NCBI GenBank assembly: GCA_034408875.1
Contig: JAWXCJ010000390.1
Location: 1 to 5,289 of the forward strand
Length of the DNA: 5,289 nucleotides
From: JANNHK01 sp034408875
Lineage (GTDB): Bacteria > Actinomycetota > Acidimicrobiia > IMCC26256 > PALSA-610
Reading direction: 5' to 3'
Below the pieces are notes generated by a model, which saw only the letters and a list, made by a program, of their open reading frames with translations, was not told where the DNA came from and made no database searches. The position numbers were made by a program, and so were the translations under genes. How positions within the stretch are numbered: the first letter of the stretch is position 1; every line of letters begins with the position of its first letter. Positions 1 to 5,289 of this stretch are shown one piece after another.

Positions 1-290
1 CGTTGGCTCCTACGACGACGACGACCGCCGGGGGCACGACTACGACGACCGCAGGTCCCGGGACGACGACAACGGTCGGTGGGCAAAGCTCGACGACCAC
101 CGTCGCGTCACAGGCTGCGACGGCCGCCGCGACGACGACCACGGGGCCAGTGACGCAGGCCGCGCCGAGCAGCCAGGCCGCCCTGCCGCGTACGGGAAGC
201 GGCGCGGTGGCGCTCCTCGTTGCCCTCGGCGTCGGGCTGATCGCCGGTGGCCTCGCGCTCGTCGCGATCCGGCGTCGAGCCCGGATCTGA
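1..290 (+). CDS. C-terminal part of a Thr-rich, LPXTG-anchored surface protein (5' truncated)
   Basis: The frame is open at the left edge and ends at TGA 288-290, so only the last ~95 residues are present. They form three parts. First is a low-complexity spacer of Thr runs with Gly, Ala, Pro and Ser (about residues 3-60). Next is the sortase-type motif LPRTG (residues 61-65, nt 183-197). Last come a hydrophobic helix (about 68-88) and a short basic tail with RRR. Spacer, LPXTG, helix and positive tail is the classical cell-wall sorting signal of Gram-positive bacteria, so the mature protein is probably cut between T and G and joined to the wall by a class C/E-type or similar sortase. The functional domain lies upstream, outside the window. 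It might be another solute-binding protein, given the pst genes that follow, but nothing here shows that. Confidence 0.8.
   Translation, partial: LAPTTTTTAGGTTTTTAGPGTTTTVGGQSSTTTVASQAATAAATTTTGPVTQAAPSSQAALPRTGSGAVALLVALGVGLIAGGLALVAIRRRARI
9..141 (+). repeat. Low-complexity ACG/ACC (Thr-codon) tracts
   Basis: Several short trinucleotide tracts of ACG and ACC codons (for example 12-25, 41-50, 62-73, 91-102 and 130-141) encode the poly-Thr runs of the truncated surface protein. They are coding and in frame. Such tracts could slip in replication, changing spacer length without a frameshift, and they can also hinder short-read assembly. Confidence 0.55.
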
Positions 291-426
291 CCTGGGACGA
301 CGACGTCACCGGATCGGGTGCGTTCGTTCTTGCCGTAGATCTGTACCCGCCGAGCCGACCCGCGCGAGTCCGGGGGTTTGCCTCGGCGATGCCTTCTGTA
401 CATGTTTCCTTCAGTCCGCTGCCACC
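291..426. other. Intergenic region between surface-protein gene and response regulator
   Basis: This 136-base gap holds no convincing terminator (no stable stem followed by a T run) and no clear promoter. A weak TTGCCT (378-383) with a poorly matching TACATG (399-404) at 15-base spacing is the best promoter-like pair, and I do not trust it. If the regulator starts further downstream than 427, the gap is correspondingly longer. Confidence 0.4.
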
Positions 427-1173
427 ATGGGTTCCTTATCGTGTCGCTCCGTGTGGGCGCAGGAATCGGTTGGGTCACCGGCGCCGCCTGCGGCGGGCGA
501 GTTTCCCGGCCCCGACGCGGCCGGCGTGCTCCTCGTCTGCGACGATCCGGGTTCGCGCGAGGCGCTGGCGGCGGCTCTCGAAGCCGAGGGCTATCGCGTG
601 CACTTCGCGGCGCCGGTGCGCGCCGGGCTCCACATCGGCGCCGAGTTCGACGTCGCCGTGGTGGATCTGAGCATCGCCGGACCGCCCGATCTGATCATCG
701 GCGCGCTCCGAGCGCGTACCGACATGCCGATCATGGCGGTCGCCGCCGTCACCGTCGGGGAGGCGACAGTCCTCGGCGCGTACACGGCCGGCGCAGATCA
801 GTGCGTGAACGGCTTCACGCGCCCTCGCGAGCTCGTGGCCCGAGTAAGGGCGTTGCTGCGCCGAAGCCGGCCTCGGCCGCGCGCAGGGGGCGAGGCGGGC
901 ACGGCCGACGGATGTGCGGTCGACGTGTCGCGCGGTACAGCGGTCGTGACCGGTGCCGAGATCGCGCTCACCCGCCCCGAGTGCGAGCTCCTCGAAGCGT
1001 TGACTCGCCGGCCCGGTCGGGTCGTTCGCCGCGAGGAGCTGGTCGCCCTCGGGTTGCACGCCGGCGCCCTCGACTCCCACGTCCGCCGGCTCCGCAACAA
1101 GCTCGAGGCGGTCGACGGTCGCCGCCGCATCGTCGTGGTACGCGGCGTCGGCTTCCGCTTCGATGCGGGCTGA
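427..1173 (+). CDS. OmpR/PhoB-family response regulator with degenerate receiver domain
   Basis: A DNA-binding response regulator of about 248 residues if started at ATG 427. The receiver begins near nt 526 (VLLVCDDP). The acidic pair is Asp39-Asp40 (nt 541-546), the phospho-acceptor is Asp80 in VVDLS (nt 664-666), and the domain ends with RELVARVRALLRR. A linker leads to a C-terminal winged helix with LTRPECELLEAL, PGRVVRREEL, the recognition-helix stretch SHVRRLRNKL, and VRGVGFRF before the stop. Compared with PhoB, the switch Thr/Ser is Ala106 and the Lys of the 'TKPF' motif is Gly129, so normal phosphorylation switching is doubtful. The start is uncertain: no Shine-Dalgarno precedes ATG 427, GTG 451 or GTG 526, and the ~33 residues before the receiver are not conserved-looking. 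No histidine kinase lies beside it. Its position just ahead of a PHO-box-driven pst operon suggests, without proving, a phosphate-related role. Confidence 0.82.
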   Translation: MGSLSCRSVWAQESVGSPAPPAAGEFPGPDAAGVLLVCDDPGSREALAAALEAEGYRVHFAAPVRAGLHIGAEFDVAVVDLSIAGPPDLIIGALRARTDMPIMAVAAVTVGEATVLGAYTAGADQCVNGFTRPRELVARVRALLRRSRPRPRAGGEAGTADGCAVDVSRGTAVVTGAEIALTRPECELLEALTRRPGRVVRREELVALGLHAGALDSHVRRLRNKLEAVDGRRRIVVVRGVGFRFDAG

Positions 1174-1193
1174 TCGAGTGCCGGTCGTGGATC

Positions 1194-1217
1194 CGCGCGC
1201 AGCCGTTGTCGCGCGCG
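1194..1217 (+). terminator. Possible GC hairpin after the response regulator
   Basis: CGCGCGC (1194-1200) and GCGCGCG (1211-1217) can form a 7-bp stem around a 10-base loop, 21 bases after the regulator's stop. There is no U-tract, so at most this is a weak, T-less terminator. Alternating CG runs also arise by chance in DNA this GC-rich. Confidence 0.25.
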
Positions 1218-1228
1218 TGTCGAGCAAC

Positions 1229-1250
1229 GTTCACCACCGGTTCAAGTGGA
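1229..1250 (+). promoter_or_regulatory. PHO box (two 11-bp direct repeat units) upstream of pstC
   Basis: Two adjoining 11-base units, GTTCACCACCG (1229-1239) and GTTCAAGTGGA (1240-1250), share GTTCA in exact 11-base register. This matches the direct-repeat unit with a conserved GTTCACC core bound by PhoP in Streptomyces and relatives, where PHO boxes overlap or abut the -35 region of phosphate-starvation genes. The first unit has a perfect core and the second departs at its last two core bases. It is on the coding strand, 122 bases before the pstC start, in the gap between two genes. Expected role: activation of pstCAS by PhoP~P when phosphate is scarce. Confidence 0.75.
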
Positions 1251-1266
1251 GGAAAGGTGGCCCTCT

Positions 1267-1272
1267 TACGAT
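1267..1272 (+). promoter_or_regulatory. Candidate -10 element of the pst promoter
   Basis: TACGAT matches the TANNNT pattern of actinobacterial vegetative promoters. It lies 16 bases after the PHO box. A poor -35 (AAGTGG, 1244-1249) embedded in the second PHO unit gives 17-base spacing, as expected of an activator-dependent promoter. The predicted transcription start is near 1279. Confidence 0.45.
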
Positions 1273-1278
1273 CGCCCG

Positions 1279-1368
1279 GTGCCCCGAGGACCCGACGCGC
1301 GCAAGACGGTTTCGGTTCCGCACGAGCTGCGTCGCGGCGGAATGGTCGCCTGCGCCTGGTTGGGCTGA
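1279..1368 (+). CDS. Possible leaderless 29-codon upstream ORF ahead of pstC
   Basis: A GTG at 1279 falls where transcription is predicted to start from the -10 at 1267-1272, so it could be read as a leaderless start, which is common in actinobacteria. The frame runs 29 codons and stops at TGA 1366-1368, leaving only 3 bases before the GTG of pstC in the same frame. An internal ATG at 1342 gives an 8-residue alternative (MVACAWLG). The pstC start has no Shine-Dalgarno, so termination and re-initiation from this ORF would explain how pstC is translated. The peptide resembles nothing I recognise, and short open frames are frequent at this GC content. Confidence 0.2.
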   Translation: MPRGPDARKTVSVPHELRRGGMVACAWLG

Positions 1369-1371
1369 GCG

Positions 1372-2394
1372 GTGACGGCGGCGACCACCACCGTCCCGAT
1401 CGCGGCTCCCTTGGAACCCGACGTGCCCCGGACGGTCCGGAGCCGGCGCGACCGCGGCGACCGGATCTTCCACGCCGGCACACTGACCAGCGGCCTGCTC
1501 GTGCTCGCGGTGATGCTCGGCGTCGGCCTGTTCCTGGGCATCAAGGCCGTCGACGCCCTCGAAGTCGCGGGCTTCGGCTTCCTCACCACCGCCGGATGGG
1601 AGACGTTCACCGGCGACTTCGGCATCGCGTCGGTGATGATCGGCACCGCGATAATCGCGCTCGTGGCGGTGTTTATCGCGATCCCGGTTTCGTTCGGCAC
1701 GTCGCTGTTCATTGCCGAGATCGCGCCGCCGCGGATGCGTTCGTGGCTGGTCGCGGTGGTCGACCTGATGGCGGCGGTGCCGAGCATCGTCTACGGGGTG
1801 TGGGGTGTGTACTTCCTCCAGGAGCCCGTCGTCGGGCTGGCGCGGTGGACGTCCCGCTGGTTCGGATGGATACCGATCTTTCGCGTCGACGGCTACGACC
1901 ACGGCGACCCGTTGGCATCGGCGAGCGTCTTTACGTCGTCGACGTTCCTCGCCGGCATCGTCGTCGCCATGATGGTGATCCCGATCCAGGCGTCGATCAT
2001 GCGCGAGGTGTTCTCGCAGGTGCCGGCCGGCGAGCGCGAGGGCGCGTACGCGCTCGGCGCGACGCGTTGGGGGATGATCCGCATCGTCTCGATCCCGTTC
2101 GGCCGCGGCGGGATCATCGGCGGAACCATGCTCGGGCTGGGCCGGGCCCTCGGCGAGACGATCGCGGTCATCCTCATCATCTCGCCCCGGTTCGACATCA
2201 ACTTCCACGTGCTCGAGGTCGGCGGGAACTCCGTCTCGGCGCTCATCGGCAACCGTTTCGGCGAGGCGTCGGGTTTCGAGCTGTCGGCGCTGATGGCCGC
2301 CGGACTGGCGCTCTTCGTCGTCACCTTGGCCGTGAACTTTGCCGCCTCCGCGGTCGTCGCCCGGTCGCGCTCGGGAGCCGAGAGCGAAGTATGA
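1372..2394 (+). CDS. pstC: Phosphate ABC transporter permease PstC
   Basis: A 340-residue inner-membrane permease of the high-affinity phosphate importer, which pairs with PstA to form the channel through which PstS delivers phosphate. After a charged cytoplasmic tail (about 1-34), hydrophobic segments lie near 40-60, 84-108, 122-150, 190-208, 246-270 and 304-330. The loop that contacts the ATPase (EAA loop) is visible around residues 223-242 (EGAYALGATRW, then SIP). It is followed by GRALGETIAV (257-266), typical of PstC. GTG 1372 is the first start after an in-frame stop at 1366-1368, and no Shine-Dalgarno precedes it. The stop overlaps the next gene's start as ATGA (2391-2394), implying coupled translation with pstA. 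The large periplasm-facing loop (150-190) is usual for PstC. It is first in the operon and lies downstream of the PHO box. Confidence 0.93.
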   Translation: MTAATTTVPIAAPLEPDVPRTVRSRRDRGDRIFHAGTLTSGLLVLAVMLGVGLFLGIKAVDALEVAGFGFLTTAGWETFTGDFGIASVMIGTAIIALVAVFIAIPVSFGTSLFIAEIAPPRMRSWLVAVVDLMAAVPSIVYGVWGVYFLQEPVVGLARWTSRWFGWIPIFRVDGYDHGDPLASASVFTSSTFLAGIVVAMMVIPIQASIMREVFSQVPAGEREGAYALGATRWGMIRIVSIPFGRGGIIGGTMLGLGRALGETIAVILIISPRFDINFHVLEVGGNSVSALIGNRFGEASGFELSALMAAGLALFVVTLAVNFAASAVVARSRSGAESEV

Positions 2395-3614
2395 CCACGA
2401 CGACCACGACCGGGCACGATGCCCCCGAAACACCCGCGGCGGCGCCGGCGACGACGGTGCCGCGCGTCGTCGCCACCCCGGTGCCGCCCCAGCACCTGCG
2501 AACGCTCGGCGGTGTCACCCGCGCCGACGTGCTCGAGGTCGGCGGCGCCGCGCTCAGCTCCGTCGCGACGGGGTTCCTCCTCTTCGGGCGGCTCACGCCG
2601 CTCGCGGGCCCGTTCGGCCAAGTCGTTGTCACGTTCGTTCTCTTCGTCGTCGCCTACGGATTCCTCGTGTCGCTGCGCGAGGACCGGCCCGGGGTCGTGA
2701 ACAAGGTGATGACTGTCTTGCTCGGAGCCGCGGCGTTCGTCGCGTTCGCCGCGCTCGCGACGGTCATCGTCTTCACGCTGCTGAAAGGGCGCCAAGCGCT
2801 GTTGCGTTCGAACTTCTACCTCGACGACATGAGCGAGGCCGGTCCGCTCGATCCGCTGTCGCGGGGCGGGATCCGCCACGCCATCGTCGGCACGCTGGTG
2901 ATCATCTCGCTGGCCGGCCTCTTCACGGTCCCGCTCGGCATCGTGTGCGCCGTGTTCATCAACGAGACCCGCAGCCGCCTGGCCGGGACGGTGCGCACCG
3001 TCGTCGACGCCATGACCGCGCTTCCGTCGATCGTCGCGGGGCTGTTCATCTTCGCGCTGTTCATCCTGATCCTGGGCTTCCCGCGGTCGGGCCTGGCCGC
3101 CGCGATCGCAGTGAGCGTGATGATGCTGCCGATCATCATCCGGTCGGCCGACGTCGTGCTCCGCATCGTCCCCGGCAACCTTCGCGAGGCCTCGGCCGCA
3201 CTCGGCGCGCCGCAGTGGCGCACCGTGTGGCACGTCGTGCTCCCGACCGCAAAATCCGGCCTGGCCACGGCCGTCATCCTCGGGATCGCCCGCGGGGTGG
3301 GTGAGACCGCGCCGGTGCTCCTGGTGTCGGGCTCCACCGCGGCGTTCAACGCCAACCCGAACGAGAACCCGATGATGTCGCTGCCGCTCATGACGTACGA
3401 GTTCGTGCGCGCGCCACAACGCGAGCTGCAGATCCGCGGGTTCGCTACCGCCGCGGTCCTCATGGTGCTGGTGCTCGTGCTCTTCGTCGTCGCCCGCATC
3501 GTGGGCGGCCGCGGCGCCGGGCAGCTCACCCGGCGTCAGGCCCGCCGCCGAGTGGCCCGGTCGGCGCGAGACCTGGTTCGCATCGAGGCGCGCCCCCAGG
3601 AGGTACCCGCATGA
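2391..3614 (+). CDS. pstA: Phosphate ABC transporter permease PstA with N-terminal extension
   Basis: The second permease of the phosphate importer, 407 residues, whereas typical PstA has about 280-310. The extra length is N-terminal: a Thr/Pro/Ala-rich tail (1-35) and two added hydrophobic segments (about 50-68 and 75-93). The canonical six follow, near 105-130, 163-190, 205-230, 235-252, 287-313 and 350-372. The ATPase-contact loop is at 265-285 (REASAALGAPQWR, then VVLP), followed by GIARGVGETAPVLLVSG (298-314), a PstA hallmark. A basic, Arg-rich cytoplasmic tail ends the protein. ATG 2391 overlaps the pstC stop. The same frame is open far upstream, but that part is a shadow of the regulator and pstC genes in high-GC DNA. 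The stop overlaps pstS as ATGA at 3611-3614. Confidence 0.93.
   Translation: MTTTTTTGHDAPETPAAAPATTVPRVVATPVPPQHLRTLGGVTRADVLEVGGAALSSVATGFLLFGRLTPLAGPFGQVVVTFVLFVVAYGFLVSLREDRPGVVNKVMTVLLGAAAFVAFAALATVIVFTLLKGRQALLRSNFYLDDMSEAGPLDPLSRGGIRHAIVGTLVIISLAGLFTVPLGIVCAVFINETRSRLAGTVRTVVDAMTALPSIVAGLFIFALFILILGFPRSGLAAAIAVSVMMLPIIIRSADVVLRIVPGNLREASAALGAPQWRTVWHVVLPTAKSGLATAVILGIARGVGETAPVLLVSGSTAAFNANPNENPMMSLPLMTYEFVRAPQRELQIRGFATAAVLMVLVLVLFVVARIVGGRGAGQLTRRQARRRVARSARDLVRIEARPQEVPA
3598..3603 (+). promoter_or_regulatory. Strong ribosome binding site of pstS
   Basis: AGGAGG lies 7 bases before ATG 3611, inside the pstA coding end. It is the only textbook Shine-Dalgarno among the operon's genes and fixes the pstS start. 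It fits the need for more binding protein than permease from one transcript. Confidence 0.85.
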
Positions 3615-4942
3615 CCGACCTGTCCACCCGGCGGCGCGGTGCGAACGCGTTCGCGCTCGCGCTCGTGTTCGCACTCGCGTCGGCCGCGCTCGTCGCGTCG
3701 TCGTCACCCGGTACCGCCCAGAGCGGCGGCAGCTACCAGCGCATCTCGGGCGAGGGCTCGTCGTGGGCGGGCATCGCCATCGACGACATGCGCCGCAACG
3801 CAAAGCAGTTCGGCATCACCGTCGACTACAGCAAGAGCGGTTCGAGCGCGGGGCGGGCCAACTTCCTCAACGGGATCGTCGACTTCGCCGCGTCCGACAT
3901 CCCGTTCCAACGGAATCCCGAGGACGGGTCGCGTCCCGAGTCGCCGGAGATCGGAACCTACGCGTACATCCCCGTGACGGCCGGCGGCACGGCCTTCATG
4001 TACAACCTCAAGATCGGCGGCCGGCGGGTGACGAACCTGCGGCTCTCGGGCGAGAACGTCGCCAAGATCTTCACCGGCGTCATCACCCAGTGGAACGACC
4101 CGGCCCTCGCCGTCGACAACCCCGGCCTCGACCTCCCCGCCCGCCAGATCGTGCCGGTCGTGCGCGCCGACGGCTCCGGCTCGACGGCCCAGTTCACCGG
4201 GTGGCTGGTCAGCCGCCACCAGGGAATTTGGAACGACTACTGCCCCCGGGCCGGCCGGGCCGCGTGCGGCCAGACGTCCGTCTACCCGGTCGTCACGGGC
4301 ATGATTGCGAAGACCGGCGACGACGGCGTCTACAGCCAGGTGGCCCAGAGCTCGTCCGAGGGAGCGATCGGCTACGTCAACTACTCGTACGCGCTCAACA
4401 ACGGCTTTCCCGTGGCGAGGGTCCTCAACGCCGCGGGCTACTACACCGAGCCCACACCGCAGAACGTCGCGGTGTCGCTGCTCCAGGCGAAGATCAACAC
4501 CGACAAGAACAACCCCGCGGTCTACCTCACCTCGGATCTGAGCGGCGTCTACGCCGACGCGGATCCCCGCAACTACCAACTCTCGTCCTACTCGTACTTC
4601 ATCCTGCCGACCACGGTGCAGGGTCAGTTCACGGCGGACAAGGGACGGACCCTCGGCGCGTTCACGTACTACGCGATGTGCCAGGCGCAGGAGCGGTCGG
4701 CGGCGCTCGGGTACTCGCCGATCCCCGTCAACCTGGTGCAGGCGGCGTTCGAGCAGATCCGACTCATTCCGGGGGTCGAGGTCCAGAACATCGACATCAC
4801 GAAGTGCAACAACCCGACGTTCTCGACCGACGGGACGAACACGCTGGCCGCGCAGGCCCCAATGCCGTACCAGTGCGACGCCGCGGGCGCGTTGCAGTGC
4901 CCGTTCGGCTCGGCGGGTGCGCTCGACGAGACGCCGGTCACT
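3611..4942 (+). CDS. pstS: Phosphate-binding protein PstS (3' end lost at a sequence junction)
   Basis: The extracellular phosphate receptor of the Pst importer; about 444 residues are present before the junction. A Sec signal peptide (RRR at 7-9, hydrophobic 12-30, likely cut near TAQ-SGG, 35-40) carries no lipobox Cys, so this is not a lipoprotein. PstS-type motifs follow in order: SGSSAGRANFL (76-86) and DFAASD (91-96); PVTAGGTAFMYN (121-132); LSGENVAKIFTGVITQWND (145-163); RADGSGSTAQF (185-195), matching the phosphate-binding loop of E. coli PstS; EGAIGYVNYSYA (250-261); and SYSYFILPT (326-334). A Cys-containing tail, KCNNPTF (398-404) and later CDAAG/QC, is familiar from long actinobacterial PstS-like proteins. 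No stop codon appears: the frame stays open to 5289, but from about 4940 it is the antisense of another gene. The natural C-terminus, and any membrane or wall anchor, is therefore missing. pstS follows pstCA instead of leading the operon. Confidence 0.9.
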
Positions 4943-4945
4943 GAT
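4918..4945. other. Junction between pst operon and an unrelated gene fragment
   Basis: Protein similarity switches here from PstS on the plus strand to a ZnuA/TroA-type protein on the minus strand. Recognisable minus-strand homology ends at MENISD (gac at 4939-4937), possibly extending through RRLVER to about 4919. The PstS side stays plausible to ALDETPVT (to 4942). The breakpoint therefore cannot be placed more exactly, and a short overlap is possible. No inverted repeat, insertion-sequence end or attachment-site duplication is visible. Confidence 0.75.
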
Positions 4946-5289
4946 GTTCTCCATGAAAATGGCCCGCACGCCTTGGGTCTTGATCTGGCGGATCAGGCGT
5001 GCGACTGCCGCTGCCGAGGGCTCGCTGTGCGTGTTCCAACCTTGCGGCGCCAGGAAGTCCACGCCGTAGGCCGCGCCGAAGTAGCCGAAGGCGTCGTGCG
5101 AGGTGATCACCCGGCGCTGGGCGCGCGGCACGGCACCCAGCCAGTCGCGCACCTGAAGATCGAGGCTGTCGATGCGTGCCACGTAGTCCAGGTTGCGCCG
5201 GGCAATCTCGTCGCGCTGGTGGGGCCACCGTTGGGCGAATGCCGCACTGATGTTGCCAGCATAGCGCCGTGCCAGTGCCAGGTCCTGCC
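4937..5289 (-). CDS. Metal-binding ABC transporter protein fragment (ZnuA/TroA family), both ends missing
   Basis: Read on the minus strand from the right edge (first full codon 5287-5285), about 117 residues match the C-terminal half of a cluster-A1 zinc/manganese-binding protein. They begin with WQ-type sequence after the expected DPHAW motif (QDLALARRYAGNIS). A long linking helix follows (RRNLDYVARIDSLDLQVRDWL), then VITSHDAFGYFGAAYG, whose His is a metal ligand in this family. The fragment ends with APQGWNTHSEPSAAAVARLIRQI and AIFMENISD. The expected continuation (roughly RLLEQIARETGA and on to the last acidic ligand) is replaced after ENISD/RRLVER by antisense pstS. GTG 5182 is an internal Val, not the start. 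The wording of these motifs is closest to proteobacterial members, unlike the actinobacterial genes to the left. The metal (Zn or Mn) cannot be decided from this part. Confidence 0.82.

Noticed and set aside
322..334. GTTCGTTC near 322 as a PHO box for the response regulator
   Set aside because: The repeat spacing is 4 bases, not 11, and the core lacks ACC, so it does not fit PhoP operator grammar.
1163..1375. 70-codon plus-strand frame spanning the regulator-pstC gap, ending in a GTGA overlap with pstC
   Set aside because: It starts inside the regulator, runs through the PHO box and predicted promoter, and has no start codon downstream of the predicted transcription start. Its translation has no recognisable features.
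1605..1611. GTTCACC inside pstC (and another near 4192 in pstS) as operators
   Set aside because: Each is a single core without a second unit 11 bases away and lies in conserved coding sequence.
378..2390. Long open frame extending upstream of pstA in the same frame
   Set aside because: It overlaps the response regulator and pstC out of frame, its translation is Arg-rich low-complexity, and PstA homology begins only at 2391. It is a high-GC shadow.
1893..3803. Long minus-strand open frame (over 600 codons) antisense to pstC/pstA
   Set aside because: Translation is Arg/Asp/His-rich with no recognisable domain, as expected opposite a GC-rich gene whose third codon positions are G or C.
3704..4936. 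Continuation of the ZnuA-type minus-strand frame through pstS
   Set aside because: The frame stays open, but after ENISD/RRLVER the residues are antisense PstS (Arg/Val/Asp-rich) with no family similarity. Only the part right of ~4937 is real coding sequence.

Overview
The window is GC-rich and reads as a fragment of a high-GC Gram-positive (actinobacterial) genome up to about position 4940. The evidence is codon use, a Thr-rich LPXTG-type wall anchor, a GTTCACC-type PHO box and the style of the Pst proteins. An uncultured actinobacterium, possibly an acidimicrobial lineage, is plausible, but this is inference. The last ~350 bases look foreign: they encode, on the opposite strand, a slice of a proteobacterial-style zinc/manganese-binding ABC transporter protein.

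Layout. 1-290: C-terminal end of a surface protein with a Thr-rich spacer, LPRTG, a membrane helix and an Arg-rich tail. 291-426: intergenic, with no convincing site. 427-1173: OmpR/PhoB-like response regulator whose receiver keeps the acidic pair and phospho-acceptor Asp but lacks the usual Thr/Ser and Lys. 1174-1371: regulatory region with a two-unit PHO box (1229-1250), a possible -10 box and a possible short leader ORF that stops 3 nt before pstC. 1372-2394 pstC, 2391-3614 pstA and 3611-~4942 pstS form a tightly overlapping operon. From ~4937 to 5289, on the minus strand, lies the metal-binding protein fragment.

How it works together. PstS captures phosphate outside the cell and PstC/PstA form the membrane channel. 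The ATPase PstB and regulator PhoU are not in the window. The PHO box implies induction by a PhoP-type regulator under phosphate starvation. Whether the adjacent atypical regulator takes part cannot be told from sequence.

The main anomaly is the right end. PstS has no stop codon and runs directly into the antisense of a second, also 3'-truncated, gene. Two genes cut tail-to-tail at one point is the signature of a chimeric assembly join, or less likely a genuine rearrangement. I see no evidence for a new biological system. The more interesting real signals are the PHO box with a possible leaderless upstream ORF, the degenerate receiver, the 8-helix PstA, and the non-lipoprotein PstS whose anchor is missing.
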